From contig CAWFFB010000008.1 of assembly GCA_963814975.1 (NCBI GenBank), positions 1 to 61,136 on the forward strand: a DNA stretch of 61,136 bases, given 5' to 3'. This DNA is from CAVUXJ01 sp963814975 (GTDB taxonomy: Bacteria; Acidobacteriota; Vicinamibacteria; Vicinamibacterales; CAVVIG01). Below the pieces are notes generated by a model that had not been told where the DNA came from, did no database searches, and saw only the letters and a program-made list of their open reading frames with translations. Made by a program: the position numbers and the translations under genes. This document shows, one piece after another, positions 25,321 to 36,781 of the stretch; position 1 is the stretch's first letter; every line of letters starts with the position of its first letter.

Positions 25321-26973
25321 TTAGTCCCGCGTCAGGACGACGAACTTGGTCAAGGGGGCCTTCCGCTGCCACAGTGCCTGCCCCGAGGTCACCCACATCC
25401 CTTCGCGGGAGTGCACAACGCGCAACGGCAGCCCCAGCGGAACCAGATCGCGGTAGGCCTCGGCGGTCGTCGCGCAGTAGACCTGCCCTGGCTCGTCGAG
25501 CCACTTACGGGCCTGTTCCGGAGCGTCGAGCACCTCGGTGTGGCGGCCCACATAAAATCTGAACGCCGTGTTCCACCGGTTCAAGCGGTAGGCGCAGATT
25601 CTGGCGTCCGGGCCTGCCGCGGCGGCCACCCAGCGGGCGATGTCAGGCACGACTTTTTTCTCCTCCAAGGCCGGCACGACCCACAGGAGCAGGCCGGCGT
25701 AGGTAACGCCAAGAGCCGTCAACGTGATCCAGGGAGCCGCCGGCACGGGGGCGTGCGGCGTCATCGACCGCCAGGTCACGATCGCTCCCGCGCACACGAG
25801 CGCGCCCGGCACGAGAAGCGCCGGCACGGGCAGCGCGAGGCGCGCGATCATCAGAAATGCGATCGCCAGCCCCGCCCCAACGAGCAGCGGTCCCATCAGC
25901 CGCGACCCGACAAGCACGCCGGCGCGCGCGCGATGCCCCGCGTCGTGACGAAGCGCGGACCAGGCTCTCGCGGCGATCAGACAAAGGGCCGGCGCCGCGG
26001 GAAACACGTAGTGATCGAGCTTGAAGCTCGAGAGACTGAAGAACACCACGATCGCGGCGATCCACGCCCATAGCAGCACCTCGAAGGTGTCCGGCGCATC
26101 CGGCGAGCGCCGCGCCCGGATGTCGTCATAAAGACGACCGAGGATCAGGCCGCTCCACGGCAGCATGCCCACGATCACAAGCTGAATGTAAAACCACCAG
26201 GGCGGCTGTCCCTGATACAACGGCTGCGCAAACAGCCGCACGTTTTCGTTCATCACGTAGCCCTGGACGAAAGCGTCATCGAACCGCCGCCACATGTAGA
26301 AGAACCAGGGAGCCGACAGGACCGTCACCAGCAAGAGACCCAGCATCCAATGGAGACCGAGAAGCCGGCGCCGGGCGTCAGCCGAGACCGCGATCGCCAA
26401 GGCGAACGCGAGACCGGCGAGCACGATCGCCAGGGGTCCCTTGGTCAACGTGGCGAGCGCGAGCAGGACGTAGCCTCCGTACTGCAGGCGCGGCCGGTCA
26501 CGCAGCGCGGCGACAGTGAGCATCGCGGCGCCGCCGAACAGGAACGCGGTAAAGACCGTGTCGAGGATGGCGTAGCGACTCAGCGCGAACAGCGACGGGT
26601 TGACCGTCAGCAGCAAGCCGGCCACGAGACCTATCTCGGCCGAGGCCAGCGTGAGGCCGACCCACCACGTCGTGCCGACGATTGCCAGCGCGGCGAGAGC
26701 CGGCACGAGCCGCGACGCGCCCTCCGTCGGACCCAGCATCCGCATCGGAATCGACTGAAGCAGGTGGAAGAGGATGGGTTTGTCGAAAAACGGCTCGGCG
26801 TTGTAGTAGGGAGCGAGCCAGTCACCGCTCGCAATCAGTTCCACGCTCGTCTGGGCGTAATGCGCTTCGTCAGGGTCCCAGAACGTGGTGGCGCCAAGCC
26901 GCCAGAAAAGCACCACAAACAGAAGGCACCCCCAGCCGATGACAGGAACGGCACGGCTGGGCCGGTTGAACAT
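25321..26973 (-). CDS. GT39-family (ArnT/PMT-like) membrane glycosyltransferase
   Basis: About 550 residues with roughly 12 membrane helices. The first periplasmic loop has the catalytic acid motif FWDPDEAHYAQTSVELI, followed by PFFDKPILFHLL, typical of dolichyl- or undecaprenyl-phosphate-sugar transferases. The C-terminal soluble part (about 430-550) is periplasmic. It probably transfers a sugar from a polyprenyl carrier to lipid A, protein or another glycan; the acceptor cannot be told. ATG 26973 is preferred to TTG 26985. The gene is divergent from tamB. Confidence 0.82.
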   Translation of the reverse strand: MFNRPSRAVPVIGWGCLLFVVLFWRLGATTFWDPDEAHYAQTSVELIASGDWLAPYYNAEPFFDKPILFHLLQSIPMRMLGPTEGASRLVPALAALAIVGTTWWVGLTLASAEIGLVAGLLLTVNPSLFALSRYAILDTVFTAFLFGGAAMLTVAALRDRPRLQYGGYVLLALATLTKGPLAIVLAGLAFALAIAVSADARRRLLGLHWMLGLLLVTVLSAPWFFYMWRRFDDAFVQGYVMNENVRLFAQPLYQGQPPWWFYIQLVIVGMLPWSGLILGRLYDDIRARRSPDAPDTFEVLLWAWIAAIVVFFSLSSFKLDHYVFPAAPALCLIAARAWSALRHDAGHRARAGVLVGSRLMGPLLVGAGLAIAFLMIARLALPVPALLVPGALVCAGAIVTWRSMTPHAPVPAAPWITLTALGVTYAGLLLWVVPALEEKKVVPDIARWVAAAAGPDARICAYRLNRWNTAFRFYVGRHTEVLDAPEQARKWLDEPGQVYCATTAEAYRDLVPLGLPLRVVHSREGMWVTSGQALWQRKAPLTKFVVLTRD

Positions 26974-27072
26974 CGTCAGGGTCAAAATGCGCTAAAGCTG
27001 GGCTTCCAGGCCCCGGCGTCGGCCATGTGCGCAGAATTATACATGCCCCTTCGACTAACATTTCAGTGAGGG

Positions 27073-30000
27073 ATGCCACGTTCGCGTCGTCAACGCATTG
27101 CGCTCGGTCTGACCCGTGGCCTGGTCTACTCCATCGCGTTCATTCTGCTGGTCGTCGGTCTCGTGTTCGCTGCCCTCGAAACGGGCTGGGGCAAGAACCA
27201 GCTCCGCGCATTGATCGTCCGGCAGGCCAACCAGTACCTCACCGCCACGCTCGAGATCGACCGCTTGCAGGGATCTCTTGTCAGAGGTCTCCGGCTCACC
27301 GGCGTCCGGCTGTCACAGGATGGTCGAGTGCTCGTCTCGATCGAGGACGTGTCGGTAGACTACAGCCTCCGCGAGCTGTTCGATCGCGGAGTCGTCGTCC
27401 GTGGCATCCGGATCGTGCGACCGCACGTCAGCGCCGGGAGGCTGCCCGACGGCCGGTGGGATCTGTCGGCGCTCGTCAAACGCGAGGCGCGTGATCGGCA
27501 GCGGACCGGGCCCTCGCGGCCGATCACCCTGCAATCGGTCGAGGTCGTCGACGGAACAGTCGTGCTCCGGGATCCGCTGAAATACGGGCCGGCCTTCGTT
27601 CCCACGCGATACGACGCGCTCAACGTGTCGTTGACGTATGCGTACGAGCCGGTCGCCTGGACCCTTTCCTTTGCCCACGCGTCGTGGAAGGGTGACGCGC
27701 CAAACCTCACCGTCACACGACTGGCGGGCTCGATCGCAAGCGGAAGCGGCGGACTGTCGTTCACGGACCTCAAAGTGGAGACACCTCGGACGACGTTCAC
27801 GCTCGATGGGCGCATCATCCGCGACGTCAAGCCGACAGTGGTGGACCTGCGGGTGATAGCGGATCGTTTTGCATTCCAGGAATGGACCGGCGTGATTCGC
27901 GAACTGCGGAACGTCGTCGTCGAAGCTGCCTTCGACGTCAGCCTGAAGGGCCCGCTTGCGAAGCTCGCCACCGGGATCACGCTTCACTCCAATGGCGGCG
28001 GAGTGCATGGCGCACTCGTGCTCGACACGACCGCCCCAGGCTGGCGCGGGACCGGAGCAGTCGAGCTCACGCACCTGGATGTGTCGCGGTGGTTCAACCT
28101 GCCGGATCGGCCCTCGGACGTTTCAGGACACGTGGACTTCAATCTCACGCGGTTCGCGCCCAGGTTCCCTCGCGGCTCGTACGTGTTCAAAGGCGGACAC
28201 ACCGCGTTTCTCGGATACAAGGCCGACAGTCTGAACGCCCACGGCACGATCACCGATCGGGAGGTACGCATTGCCGCGGCCAGCGGCATCGCGTACGGAT
28301 CGGACATCACGGTGAAGGACGGTGAGATCGCAATCGATCGACCGTTTGTCTTTCACTTCGCCGGCACGGCCGGCCAGGTGGATCTCCGCGCGCTGCCGGA
28401 ATCCTTTCCGGTTCCCCACGTCGAGAGCCGGCTGGCCTTCGACTACGACGTCACCGGCCAGTTTGCGTCGTCCTTCGTCGATGCCCATGCCGTGTTCGCG
28501 GCCTCGGAGTTCCTGGGCGCAACAGTAGGCGCCGGTACCGATCGGATCGGTGAATACCTCGGTGAGGCCGTTTCGATACAGCGGTGAAGGCGACCTCGAT
28601 CGCGTGGTGCTGAATCGCTTCGGGGAGGGACTCGACATCCTCTGGATGCAGGACCCGCGCTACCGGGGAACGCTGTCAGGGCACTTCCATGTCGAGGGCT
28701 CGGGCGCCGACCTGGCGACGATGGAACTGACCGGCGGCGGGCGGCTGGCGCGTGCCGAGCTGTTCGATGGCCGGCTGGAAGTCGCGGACGTTTCCGTTCA
28801 CATCGAAGCCGGCTCGCTCGAGGCCACCTACGATGGCCGCTTTTCGACGGTGAATCCCTCCCTCGCCCTGGCCGATCGACGTTTCGAGGGCTTGCTGAGC
28901 GGAACCGGCCGGGCGCGGATCGCCGTGCGGGACCTGCTCGTCCGCTCGCCGGTGCTCGCCGACTACGACATCGACGCGACTGCGTCGCTGACATCGTCGA
29001 CGGTGCGCGGCGTGCCGCTCGACTCGTCGAACATCGACGCGAGCCTGGCTGGCAGCGTCCTGACGGTGAGGCAGGTCCGCGTCGCTGGCCCGGCAATCGA
29101 CGGACAGGGGGCCGGTATCGTTCAGCTCGACGGCGAGCGCAGCTCGCAGTTCGACTACGACATCGCGCGCGTCGATCTCTCGCTCGCGGGCGAACGCCTC
29201 GGCCGCGAGGTGTTCGGGGAGATGAAGACCAAGGGCCGCCTGACCGGCCCCACCACGGCCCTCAGGCTCGAGGGTGAGGCCACAATCGATCGGTTCGAGT
29301 CCTCCGGGGTCAAAGCGATGGTCACGACGGCGTCCTACGACGTCACGATTCCGCCGGCCGCGCCGGCCGACCTCAGCGCTCGCGTCACAGCCAGAGCGTC
29401 CTTGGTCGAGCTCTTCAACCAGCCGCTGGAGCAGGCAGAAGGCACGGCGACATACGCCGGCGAACGCCTCACCCTCGACCTCAAGCTCCGCCGGAGACAA
29501 GGCGTGGAAGGCTCGGTCACCGGTGCGATGGTCGTTCACAGGGATCGGCGGGCGCTCGACCTCTCGAGCCTGATGATGACGCTCCTCAACACTGGCTGGC
29601 AGCTCGAGCCTGCTGCCGTGCCGCGGACGGTCACCTGGGACGAGGCCGGCATCGCGCTGCCCCCGTTGATCTTCCACAATACGGAGAACGCAGACGCGCG
29701 CATCGCGCTGTCGGGTACATGGAGAGGGGATGGTGAGGGTGCGCTGCGGATCACGGCGACGCATGTGTTTCTCGACACGTTCGCGCGCCCCGTCGAGCAG
29801 CCCGCCCGTTACGGCGGAGTGATCGACCTGGACGCGACGGTCCGGGGCACGCGCGATCGGCCGACCGTCACCAGCCAGCTGACCGTGACCAACGGCCGTA
29901 TCAGAAGATTTTCGTACGAGAAGCTCACGGGCCGGGTGGACTACGCCGACGGCATGCTGGATATGGACCTGCGGCTCGACCAATCGCCGGGGATCTGGCT

Positions 30001-31417
30001 GACCGCCGTCGGAAGTACACCCGTTGCGCTGTTCGATCGGGAGCTGCCGGAAAAGCCGATGAACATCGCCGTTCAATCCAGTGCGATCAGCCTTGGTCTC
30101 CTTGAAGGCCTCACAGGCAGGGTCCGCGACGTCGCGGGGCAAATGATCGTCGATCTGACGGTCGTCGGCACGAGTCACGACCCTCATTTCACGGGATCGA
30201 TTGACGTGACCCAAGCCGCTTTCCTGCTCACTGCCAGCGGCGCCAGATACAAGAACGGACAGGCGGCCCTGCGGCTCGCCGCCGATCGCCTCAATGTCGA
30301 GCAGTTTCACCTCGAAGACAGCGCCAGCAGGACGCTGGACATGAAGGGCAGCCTGGGCACTCACGAGCTGCGAGTGGCGGACCTCGAAATCGACGCGGTA
30401 GCGTCACGCTTCGAAGTTCTCCGGAATGAGTTCGGCAGGGTCGATATCGACGCGCGCCTGAGCTTCCGCGGTCAGTTCGAATCGCCGAGGGTGACCGGCG
30501 CGATCACCGTTGTCGCCGGCGAGCTCAACGTGAACGAGATTCTCGATCGCGCTCTGTTCCGTCTGTACGCGACTGAAGCCGCCAGCGCGCTCGACGTGGA
30601 CGCCATTCTCCCATTCAATCCCTGGCAGCGGCTCGGGCTCGGCATCGAATTACGTGTCCCGAATACGATCCGCCTGACGGGCGAGGATGTGCAGATTGGG
30701 ACGGGGACGCCGCTTGGGCTTGGCAGCTTCAACCTCCGCGTCCTCGGCGACCTGTATCTTTTCAAGGATCCCAATCAGCCCCTCTACGTGACCGGTTCGC
30801 TCGACTCCGTAACCGGCACCTACGCGTTCCAGGGGCGCCGCTTCGACGTCGACCCAACGAGCTCCATCGAATTCCGCGGCGATCTCACGCCAGAGGTCTT
30901 CATCACAGTCAAGCGGATCATTTCCGGCGTGGAAACCCGCGTCACGATCGCCGGGCCGCTATCCGAACCCGAGATCCGGCTTGCGAGCACCCCACCGCTC
31001 GAATCCTCGGACATCCTGTCGATGATCGTGTTCAACACGACGACGAACCAGCTGTCGGCAACCCAGCAGGCCGATCTCGCCATTCGCGCCGGCACGCTGG
31101 CCGCCGGGTTTCTCGCGGGCCCGCTGATCACGGCACTCGAGCGCTCGCTCGGCCTCGATATCCTCGAGATCGAGGCGACCGGCGATAGCGGCTCCGCACG
31201 GGTGACCATCGGCGACGAGCTGGCGCCCGGACTTGTCGCTCGCTTCAGCCGGCAGTTCGGGCGGGACGAGTACGACGAAGCCACGCTCGAATATGCCCTC
31301 TCCCGGATCCTGCGTATTCGCGGCACATTTTCCGACGCCGGCACCGTCCTCACGCGGTCGCCGTTCCGGCGAGTCGAGCGTGCGGGTATCGATCTGATGG
31401 TGTTTCTCAGCTTCTGA
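27073..31417 (+). CDS. tamB: TamB-like inter-membrane lipid transport protein, one frameshift
   Basis: One gene of about 1,447 codons read in two frames: 27073 to about 28548, then to 31417. The N-terminus has a signal anchor (GLVYSIAFILLVVGLVFAAL) and an AsmA-type start (YLTATLEIDRLQGSLVRGLRL). The C-terminal TamB (DUF490) domain includes ALYVTGSLDSVTGTYAFQGR-like GSLDSVTGTYAFQGRRFDV, SSIEFRGDLTPEVFITVKR and SSDILSMIVF, ending IDLMVFLSF. The long middle is repeated beta-groove sequence. TamB moves phospholipids from inner to outer membrane with TamA; no tamA is nearby. Around 28550 GAGTDRI in one frame must join VNTSVRPFRYSGEGDLD in the next, so a single-base indel is present. Confidence 0.85.
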
Positions 31418-31570
31418 TCGTCCGGTTCGCTCGAACAAGACGGCGAACACCAGGTGTGCCACGAACACCTGCACACCTAAAGTCCAAAGACAGGCTTGAC
31501 TCCAGCCGAAGCCCAAAGTCAAGAGCCTGATTTAGACTCTGAGACTTGAGACTTGCACGTATCCACCTGT

Positions 31571-33860
31571 ATGACCCACACCGATCCGGTCTGCGGGATG
31601 ACCATCGACGAAGAGGACGCCATCGGCACGGTACAGCACCAGGGCGTCACGTACTACTTCTGCAATCCAAGCTGTCTCGAACAGTTCGAGAGCGACCCGG
31701 CGAGGTTCTTGGGCGTGGATGCCGCCGGCCGCGCGGCCGAGGCCCCGCCAGGAGCCACGTTCACCTGTCCGATGCACCCGGAAATCGTCCGCGATGGTCC
31801 CGGAGCGTGCCCTATCTGCGGCATGGCACTGGAGCCGCGCACTCTCTCCCTGACCGACGCACCCAACCCCGAACTGGCCGACATGACCCGCCGGCTCTGG
31901 ATCGCGGCCGTCCTCGGACTGCCCGTTTTTATCGTAGCGATGCTCGATATGGCGGTCGGCGGCCGGATGACGAGGACGGAGGGCCCGTGGATCAACTTGA
32001 TGGGTCTCGCCCTGTCGACGCCCGTCGTGTTCTGGGCTGGCTGGCCATTTTTCGAGCGCGCATGGGCGTCGATCGTGAACCGCATGTCCGAACATGTTCA
32101 CGCTCATCGCAATGGGTGTCGGGTGCGCGTACCTCTATAGCGCGGCCGGCACACTGGCGCCGGCGGCGTTTCCCGAAGGCTTCCGCATGCACGGCGCTGT
32201 CGAGACGTACTTCGACACAGCGGTCGTCATCACGGCGCTCGTCCTGTTGGGTCAGGTCCTCGAGCTGCGGGCTCGGAGCCGGACGGGTACCGCGATTCGG
32301 CAGCTGCTCGGCCTCGCGCCGAAGACCGCTCGTGTGGTTCGCCACGGCCAGGAGCAGGACGTGTCGCTGAGCGACGTGCGCGTGGGCGATATCTGCCGGG
32401 TCCGGCCGGGCGAAAAGGTGCCGGTCGATGGCGTGGTCGTCGAGGGAGCGAGCGCCGTCGACGAATCGATGGTGACCGGCGAGCCAATTCCCGACGAGAA
32501 AGTGCCGGGATCGCGTGTAACCGGCGGCACGCTCAATGCCGCCGGCAGCATGCTCGTCCGCGCGGAACGGGTGGGCTCAGACACGCTGCTCGCCCAGATC
32601 GTCCGCATGGTCGGCGAGGCCCAACGCAGCCGCGCGCCGATCCAGCGGCTGGCCGATCGGACATCGGCGCTGTTCGTTCCCGCTGTGGTGCTGATTGCCC
32701 TGGTTGCGTTCGTGGCGTGGAGCCTGTGGGGGCCTCCGCCCCGCCTGGCGCTCGGCGTCGTGAACGCCGTCGCCGTGTTGATTATTGCGTGCCCGTGCGC
32801 CCTCGGCCTCGCAACGCCCATGGCGATCATGGTCGGGACCGGCCGCGGGGCGACCGCCGGGGTGCTCGTGAAGAACGCCGAAGCGCTCGAACGTCTGGAG
32901 CGCGTGGGCACGCTCGTGATCGACAAGACGGGCACGCTGACCGAGGGGAAGCCGAAGCTGGCGACGATCGTCCCCTTCAGCGGTGAATCGGAAGCGGCGG
33001 TGCTCCGGCTCGCAGCGGCGCTCGAGCGGGCGAGCGAGCATCCACTCGCCGCTGCAATCGTCGGCGCCGCACGCGAACGTCGGCTCGATCTTCCCCCTGC
33101 CGACGACTTCCATGCCATACCCGGGAAGGGGATTCACGGCGTCGTCGACGGCGTCCCGGTTTTGCTCGGCAACGTGGCGATGATGCGTGAGGCCGGCGTC
33201 GCGATCGATCATGCAGCCGACAGGGCCGAGCAGCTGCGCCGCGAGGGCCAGACGGTGATGTACCTCGCGACGCATCAGCAGCTGGCTGCCCTGCTCGGTG
33301 TGGCCGACCCCATCAAGTCGACGACGCCCGACGCCCTCGAAGCGCTTCACGCCGAAGGCCTTCGCATCGTCATGCTGACCGGCGACAGCCGGACCACTGC
33401 GGCGGCGGTGGCGGCACGGCTCCACATCGACGAGGTCCACGCCGAGGTGCTTCCAGCGCAGAAGCGCGAAGTCATTCAGCAACTCCAGCGTGAAGGCCAC
33501 GTGGTCGCGATGGCGGGTGACGGCGTGAACGACGCACCTGCGCTGGCTGAAGCCGCCGTGGGTATCGCGATGGGTGATGGTACGGATGTCGCCATCGAAA
33601 GCGCGGGCATCACGCTCGTGAAAGGCGATCTTCGGGGCATCGTTCGCGCGCGCCGGCTCAGCCGCGCGACCATGCGCAACATCCGCCAGAACCTGTTTCT
33701 GGCTTTTGCGTATAACATGATCGGCGTGCCGGTCGCGGCAGGCGCCCTCTATCCTCTGACGGGCACCCTCATCAGCCCGATCTGGGCCAGCGCCGCCATG
33801 ACACTCAGCTCGGTCTCGGTGATCGGCAACGCGCTTCGTTTGCGGCGGGTGCAGCTCTAG
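31571..33860 (+). CDS. heavy-metal (copper-type) P1B-ATPase with YHS domain, one frameshift
   Basis: ATG 31571 opens an N-terminal YHS domain (DPVCGMTIDEEDA ... YYFCNPSCLEQFESDP), then a zinc-ribbon-like heavy-metal-binding segment (FTCPMHPEIVRDGPGACPIC), then membrane helices. An extra A at about 32084 breaks the frame; without it NRCPNMFTLIAMGVG reads through. The rest has TGE in VTGEPIPDEKV, CPC in IIACPCALGLATP, the phosphorylation site DKTGTLTEGKP, SEHPLA, MLTGDSRTTA and GDGVNDAPAL. There is no CxxC HMA domain. It exports copper or silver from the cytosol. A free YHS gene follows. Confidence 0.9.
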
Positions 33861-33979
33861 TCACGAGAACCACCAATTCTCAAGTTGAAGTGTCAAGTCT
33901 CAGGTTCACACCTCGACAATTTGAGCGAAACCATGAACGCGGCGCTGACGGTCGCTGCGTGACTACAGAGGAGGGCAGA

Positions 33980-34129
33980 ATGGCGATTGACCCCGTGTGC
34001 AAAATGCAGGTCGACGAGGACAAGGCGGCGGGCAGGAGCGAATTCAACGGGAAGACGTACTACTTCTGCGCTCTCGCCTGCAAAGCCAAGTTCGACGCGA
34101 ACCCTCGACAGTACGTCACGAGCTCATGA
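33980..34129 (+). CDS. stand-alone YHS-domain protein
   Basis: 49 residues from ATG 33980 with GAGGAGGG upstream. Single domain: DPVCKMQVDEDKAAGRSEF, then GKTYYFCALACKAKFDANP. It closely resembles the N-terminal domain of the preceding ATPase (DPVCGM and YYFCNPSCLEQFESDP). YHS/TRASH domains bind metal through Cys. The spacing (about 120 bases) allows a separate promoter or co-transcription. It could act as a metallochaperone or sensor for the pump; this is context-based. Confidence 0.8.
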   Translation: MAIDPVCKMQVDEDKAAGRSEFNGKTYYFCALACKAKFDANPRQYVTSS

Positions 34130-34166
34130 GCAGTTGACTGGCACCCAAATTGCTTCGAGGCACAAT

Positions 34167-34355
34167 ATGCCTCGAAACAAAGTTGAGGGGCCGCACAGGG
34201 ATTCTTTCGTGGAAATCATGGAGCATGTGGGTGAGGGCCTTCATATCCGGCGCCGCAAAACGGATGAGCCCCCGCCACGCGAGTGGACACGCGCCCAGGC
34301 AGACGATCGTCCTCCACCGCCGCCAATGAAGGAGAGACGTTTTACCAAACCCTGA
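34167..34355 (+). CDS. possible small protein, unknown
   Basis: A 62-residue frame from ATG 34167, with a CGAGG six bases upstream: MPRNKVEGPHRDSFVEIMEH, then a proline-rich basic tail (DDRPPPPPMKERRFTKP). No homologous family is recognised. Codon bias is compatible with coding, but evidence is weak. Confidence 0.25.
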   Translation: MPRNKVEGPHRDSFVEIMEHVGEGLHIRRRKTDEPPPREWTRAQADDRPPPPPMKERRFTKP

Positions 34356-34589
34356 ATCTCAGCAGGTGCTTGAGACTAGCTGCGGCGACGCTTCCCTACG
34401 TTACCCGCCACCGTCCGCTTTTCGAACCGAGTTCGTGCGTCCTGCTCCCAGGACACTGGATCCAGCCCTCAACTGCTGCCGGTGTTCGGTGAGAATCCAC
34501 TGGCGACATCGCGGATCCTTTTCATGAACTGCCGCACCATTGTAGAGGTCCGCCGGGCGAGGTGACTGCGCGTCAAGGGTACACGCCGA

Positions 34590-34760
34590 TCATTTGGTTT
34601 CTGCCCTTCTGCCAGAGCTCAAGAAAAACAGCATCAGCCCGAACGCCGCGAGGACCACCTTCCAAGCGCTGATGCCTGCGATGGTGGGAGTCGCCAGTAG
34701 AACCGCCAGCAGCGCCGCAACGCCGCTCCCGGCGAGGATGTTTCGGAGAGGCGAAGCCAT
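34590..34760 (-). CDS. small two-helix membrane protein
   Basis: 56 residues from ATG 34760 with GGAGG seven bases upstream. MASPLRNILAGSGVAALLAV begins a first helix; AGISAWKVVLAAFGLMLFF forms a second, ending with the charged tail SSGRRAETK. It resembles tiny hydrophobic stress-associated membrane proteins, but no specific family can be assigned. Confidence 0.5.
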   Translation of the reverse strand: MASPLRNILAGSGVAALLAVLLATPTIAGISAWKVVLAAFGLMLFFLSSGRRAETK

Positions 34761-35113
34761 GGCGTCCTCCCATTTACTGTACACGGAGTCCACTCCGTGC
34801 TGACAGCAGACCCTCCGACGGACGTATCCGCTTTCGGCAGGTTGCTGAAAAGGCCAGCACCCTTGAGCTAGACGTGCGAGGTCAGAGCTGAGAGGTCGGG
34901 ATCCGGCAGGATTCCTTGAACGTCTTACGTCCAAACCTGCGTCTGGGGGTCCTGGCGCCGCCAGGCCATTGGAATGATACGATTGTCGATGACGGTCGTT
35001 CGCCGGCACAACCAGGCGGGCTGTTCAATCGAATCCCTATCGCATCGACCTTCGGGAGTTGCAACGCGCCTGGGACCTCGACCGACTGCGACGTCGCCCG
35101 GGTGAATGGCACA
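34761..35113. other. intergenic region, nothing recognised
   Basis: About 350 bases between a small divergent membrane-protein gene and the kinase gene. An open frame precedes ATG 35114 but lacks a good start or domain. Promoters for both genes should lie here. Confidence 0.4.
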
Positions 35114-36752
35114 ATGGCAGAGCGCACACAATACGTCGCACCGCGCGCCGATACGCCGCTGGCCGGCTACTCGGGCCGCACGATCACGGGTCGGCTTCCC
35201 GATGATCTCGTGTCCGAGCAGATCCGCCGCCTGGCGGTGTTCAGTGCGGTCATCGGCGGGCTGTGGATCTTCGGCCTGGTGATGAGCTCGATCCTCGTGC
35301 CTGTCTCCCTCGCGTTTCCGCGAGAGCGGATGACGATCGCGATCGAAGCAGGCGCGATCGTCGTCTCGGCGCTGATGTATCTCTATGTTCGGCGCGCACA
35401 GCATCCGCAGGACACCAAGTTGACGGTCGGGCTCGTGTACATGGTGCTGAATGCGGTGTTCGTCGCCATGCTCAACGCTCAAGTCCGGCTGCAGGCGGTC
35501 CCGATGGCGCCGAGCGTGTCCTGGAACGCGGTGCTGATTCTCGTGTTCTCGATGATCTCGCCCGCCTCGCCCCGGCGGATGCTGCTGGCCTCGCTCGTCG
35601 CGGCATCGATGGATCCGCTCGGCGTCTGGGTCGCGCATCTGCGCGGTGCGCCCACGCCGTCGGCCTTGTTCACGCTGCTCCATTACCTGCCGAACTACAG
35701 CTGCGCCGTCGTGGCCATGGTGCCGGCACGGCTGTTCCAGCGCCTCGGGCGACGCCTTCGCGAGGCGGAGGAACTGGGGAGCTACAAGCTCGTCGAGTTG
35801 TTCGGACACGGCGGCATGGGCGAAGTCTGGCGGGCCGAGCATCGGCTGCTCGCACGCAGCGCCGCCATCAAGCTGGTGCGGCCCGACGTGCTCGGAAGCG
35901 GGGCCGAGGGCGACGCCCGGTTGATACTTCGGCGCTTCGAGCGGGAAGCTCAGGCCACCGCCGTGCTCAGCTCGCCGCATACGATTCAGGTGTTCGACTA
36001 CGGGATCACCAAGGAAGGAACCTTCTACTACGTGATGGAGCTGCTGTCGGGGCGCGATCTCGAGTCGCTGGTCAAGGAATTCGGTCCGCTGCCGGCCGAC
36101 CGCGCGATGTTCCTGCTCCGTCAGGCGTGCCATTCGCTGGCCGATGCGCATGCGCGGGGACTCGTGCACCGCGACGTCAAGCCCGCCAACATCTACGTCT
36201 GCCGCATGGGCCTGGAATACGACTTCGTGAAAGTGCTCGACTTCGGGCTCGTCAAGGTCAATACGCGTCAATCGGTCCGTGAAACCTTGACGACCCTCGA
36301 TCACAGGACCAGCGGCACACCCGCCTATATGGCCCCGGAAGTCATCCTCGGAGAGGCGGAGGTCGATCGCCGGGCGGACGTGTACGCGCTCGGCTGCGTG
36401 GCGTACTTCCTCCTGACCGGACAACTGGTGTTCGAGGCGGACACACCGATGAAGATGCTCATGCAGCACGTCCACGCGAAGCCGATGCCACCGTCGCTTC
36501 GAACCGAGCTGCCCATTCCGCGGGAGCTCGACGAGTTCGTGCTGTCGTGCCTGGAAAAGGATCCCGAACAAGCGCCCGCAGAACGCCGAGACGCTGTTCC
36601 GCATCGCCTGCGGCTGCACGACGTGCGATACCTGGAACTCCGACATCGCACGCAGTTGGTGGGAGCGCCATCTGCCCGAGCTGACCGGACCGCTGACGTA
36701 TGGCGAACCCGGCGCAGTCGTGACCCCCACCGCGGCCGCAGCCGTCCACTGA
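35114..36752 (+). CDS. membrane-anchored Ser/Thr protein kinase, 3' frameshift
   Basis: From ATG 35114. Residues 38-205 carry about six membrane helices (VFSAVIGGLWIFGLVMSSIL, then IVVSALMYLYV and others); the Hanks kinase domain follows at about 224-500. Motifs: GHGGMGEVW, Lys253 (AAIKLVRPD), HRDVKPANIY (Asp354, Asn359), DFG 376-378, GTPAYMAPE. In most bacterial kinases of this class the membrane part follows the catalytic domain, so the order is reversed. An extra G near 36566 breaks the frame; without it DPNKRPQNAETLFRIACGCTT reads on to a stop at 36750-36752. Confidence 0.85.
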
Positions 36753-36781
36753 ATCTCCGTGAACCTGTTGTCAGGAGCCCT

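Noticed and set aside
28676..30364. 562-codon frame on the minus strand
   Set aside because: Antisense to the tamB C-terminal part, compositionally biased, no recognisable fold.
31525..33906. GAGACTTGAGACTT-like sequence on both sides of the copper ATPase gene in opposite orientation
   Set aside because: Similarity is short and low-complexity; not convincing as transposon ends.
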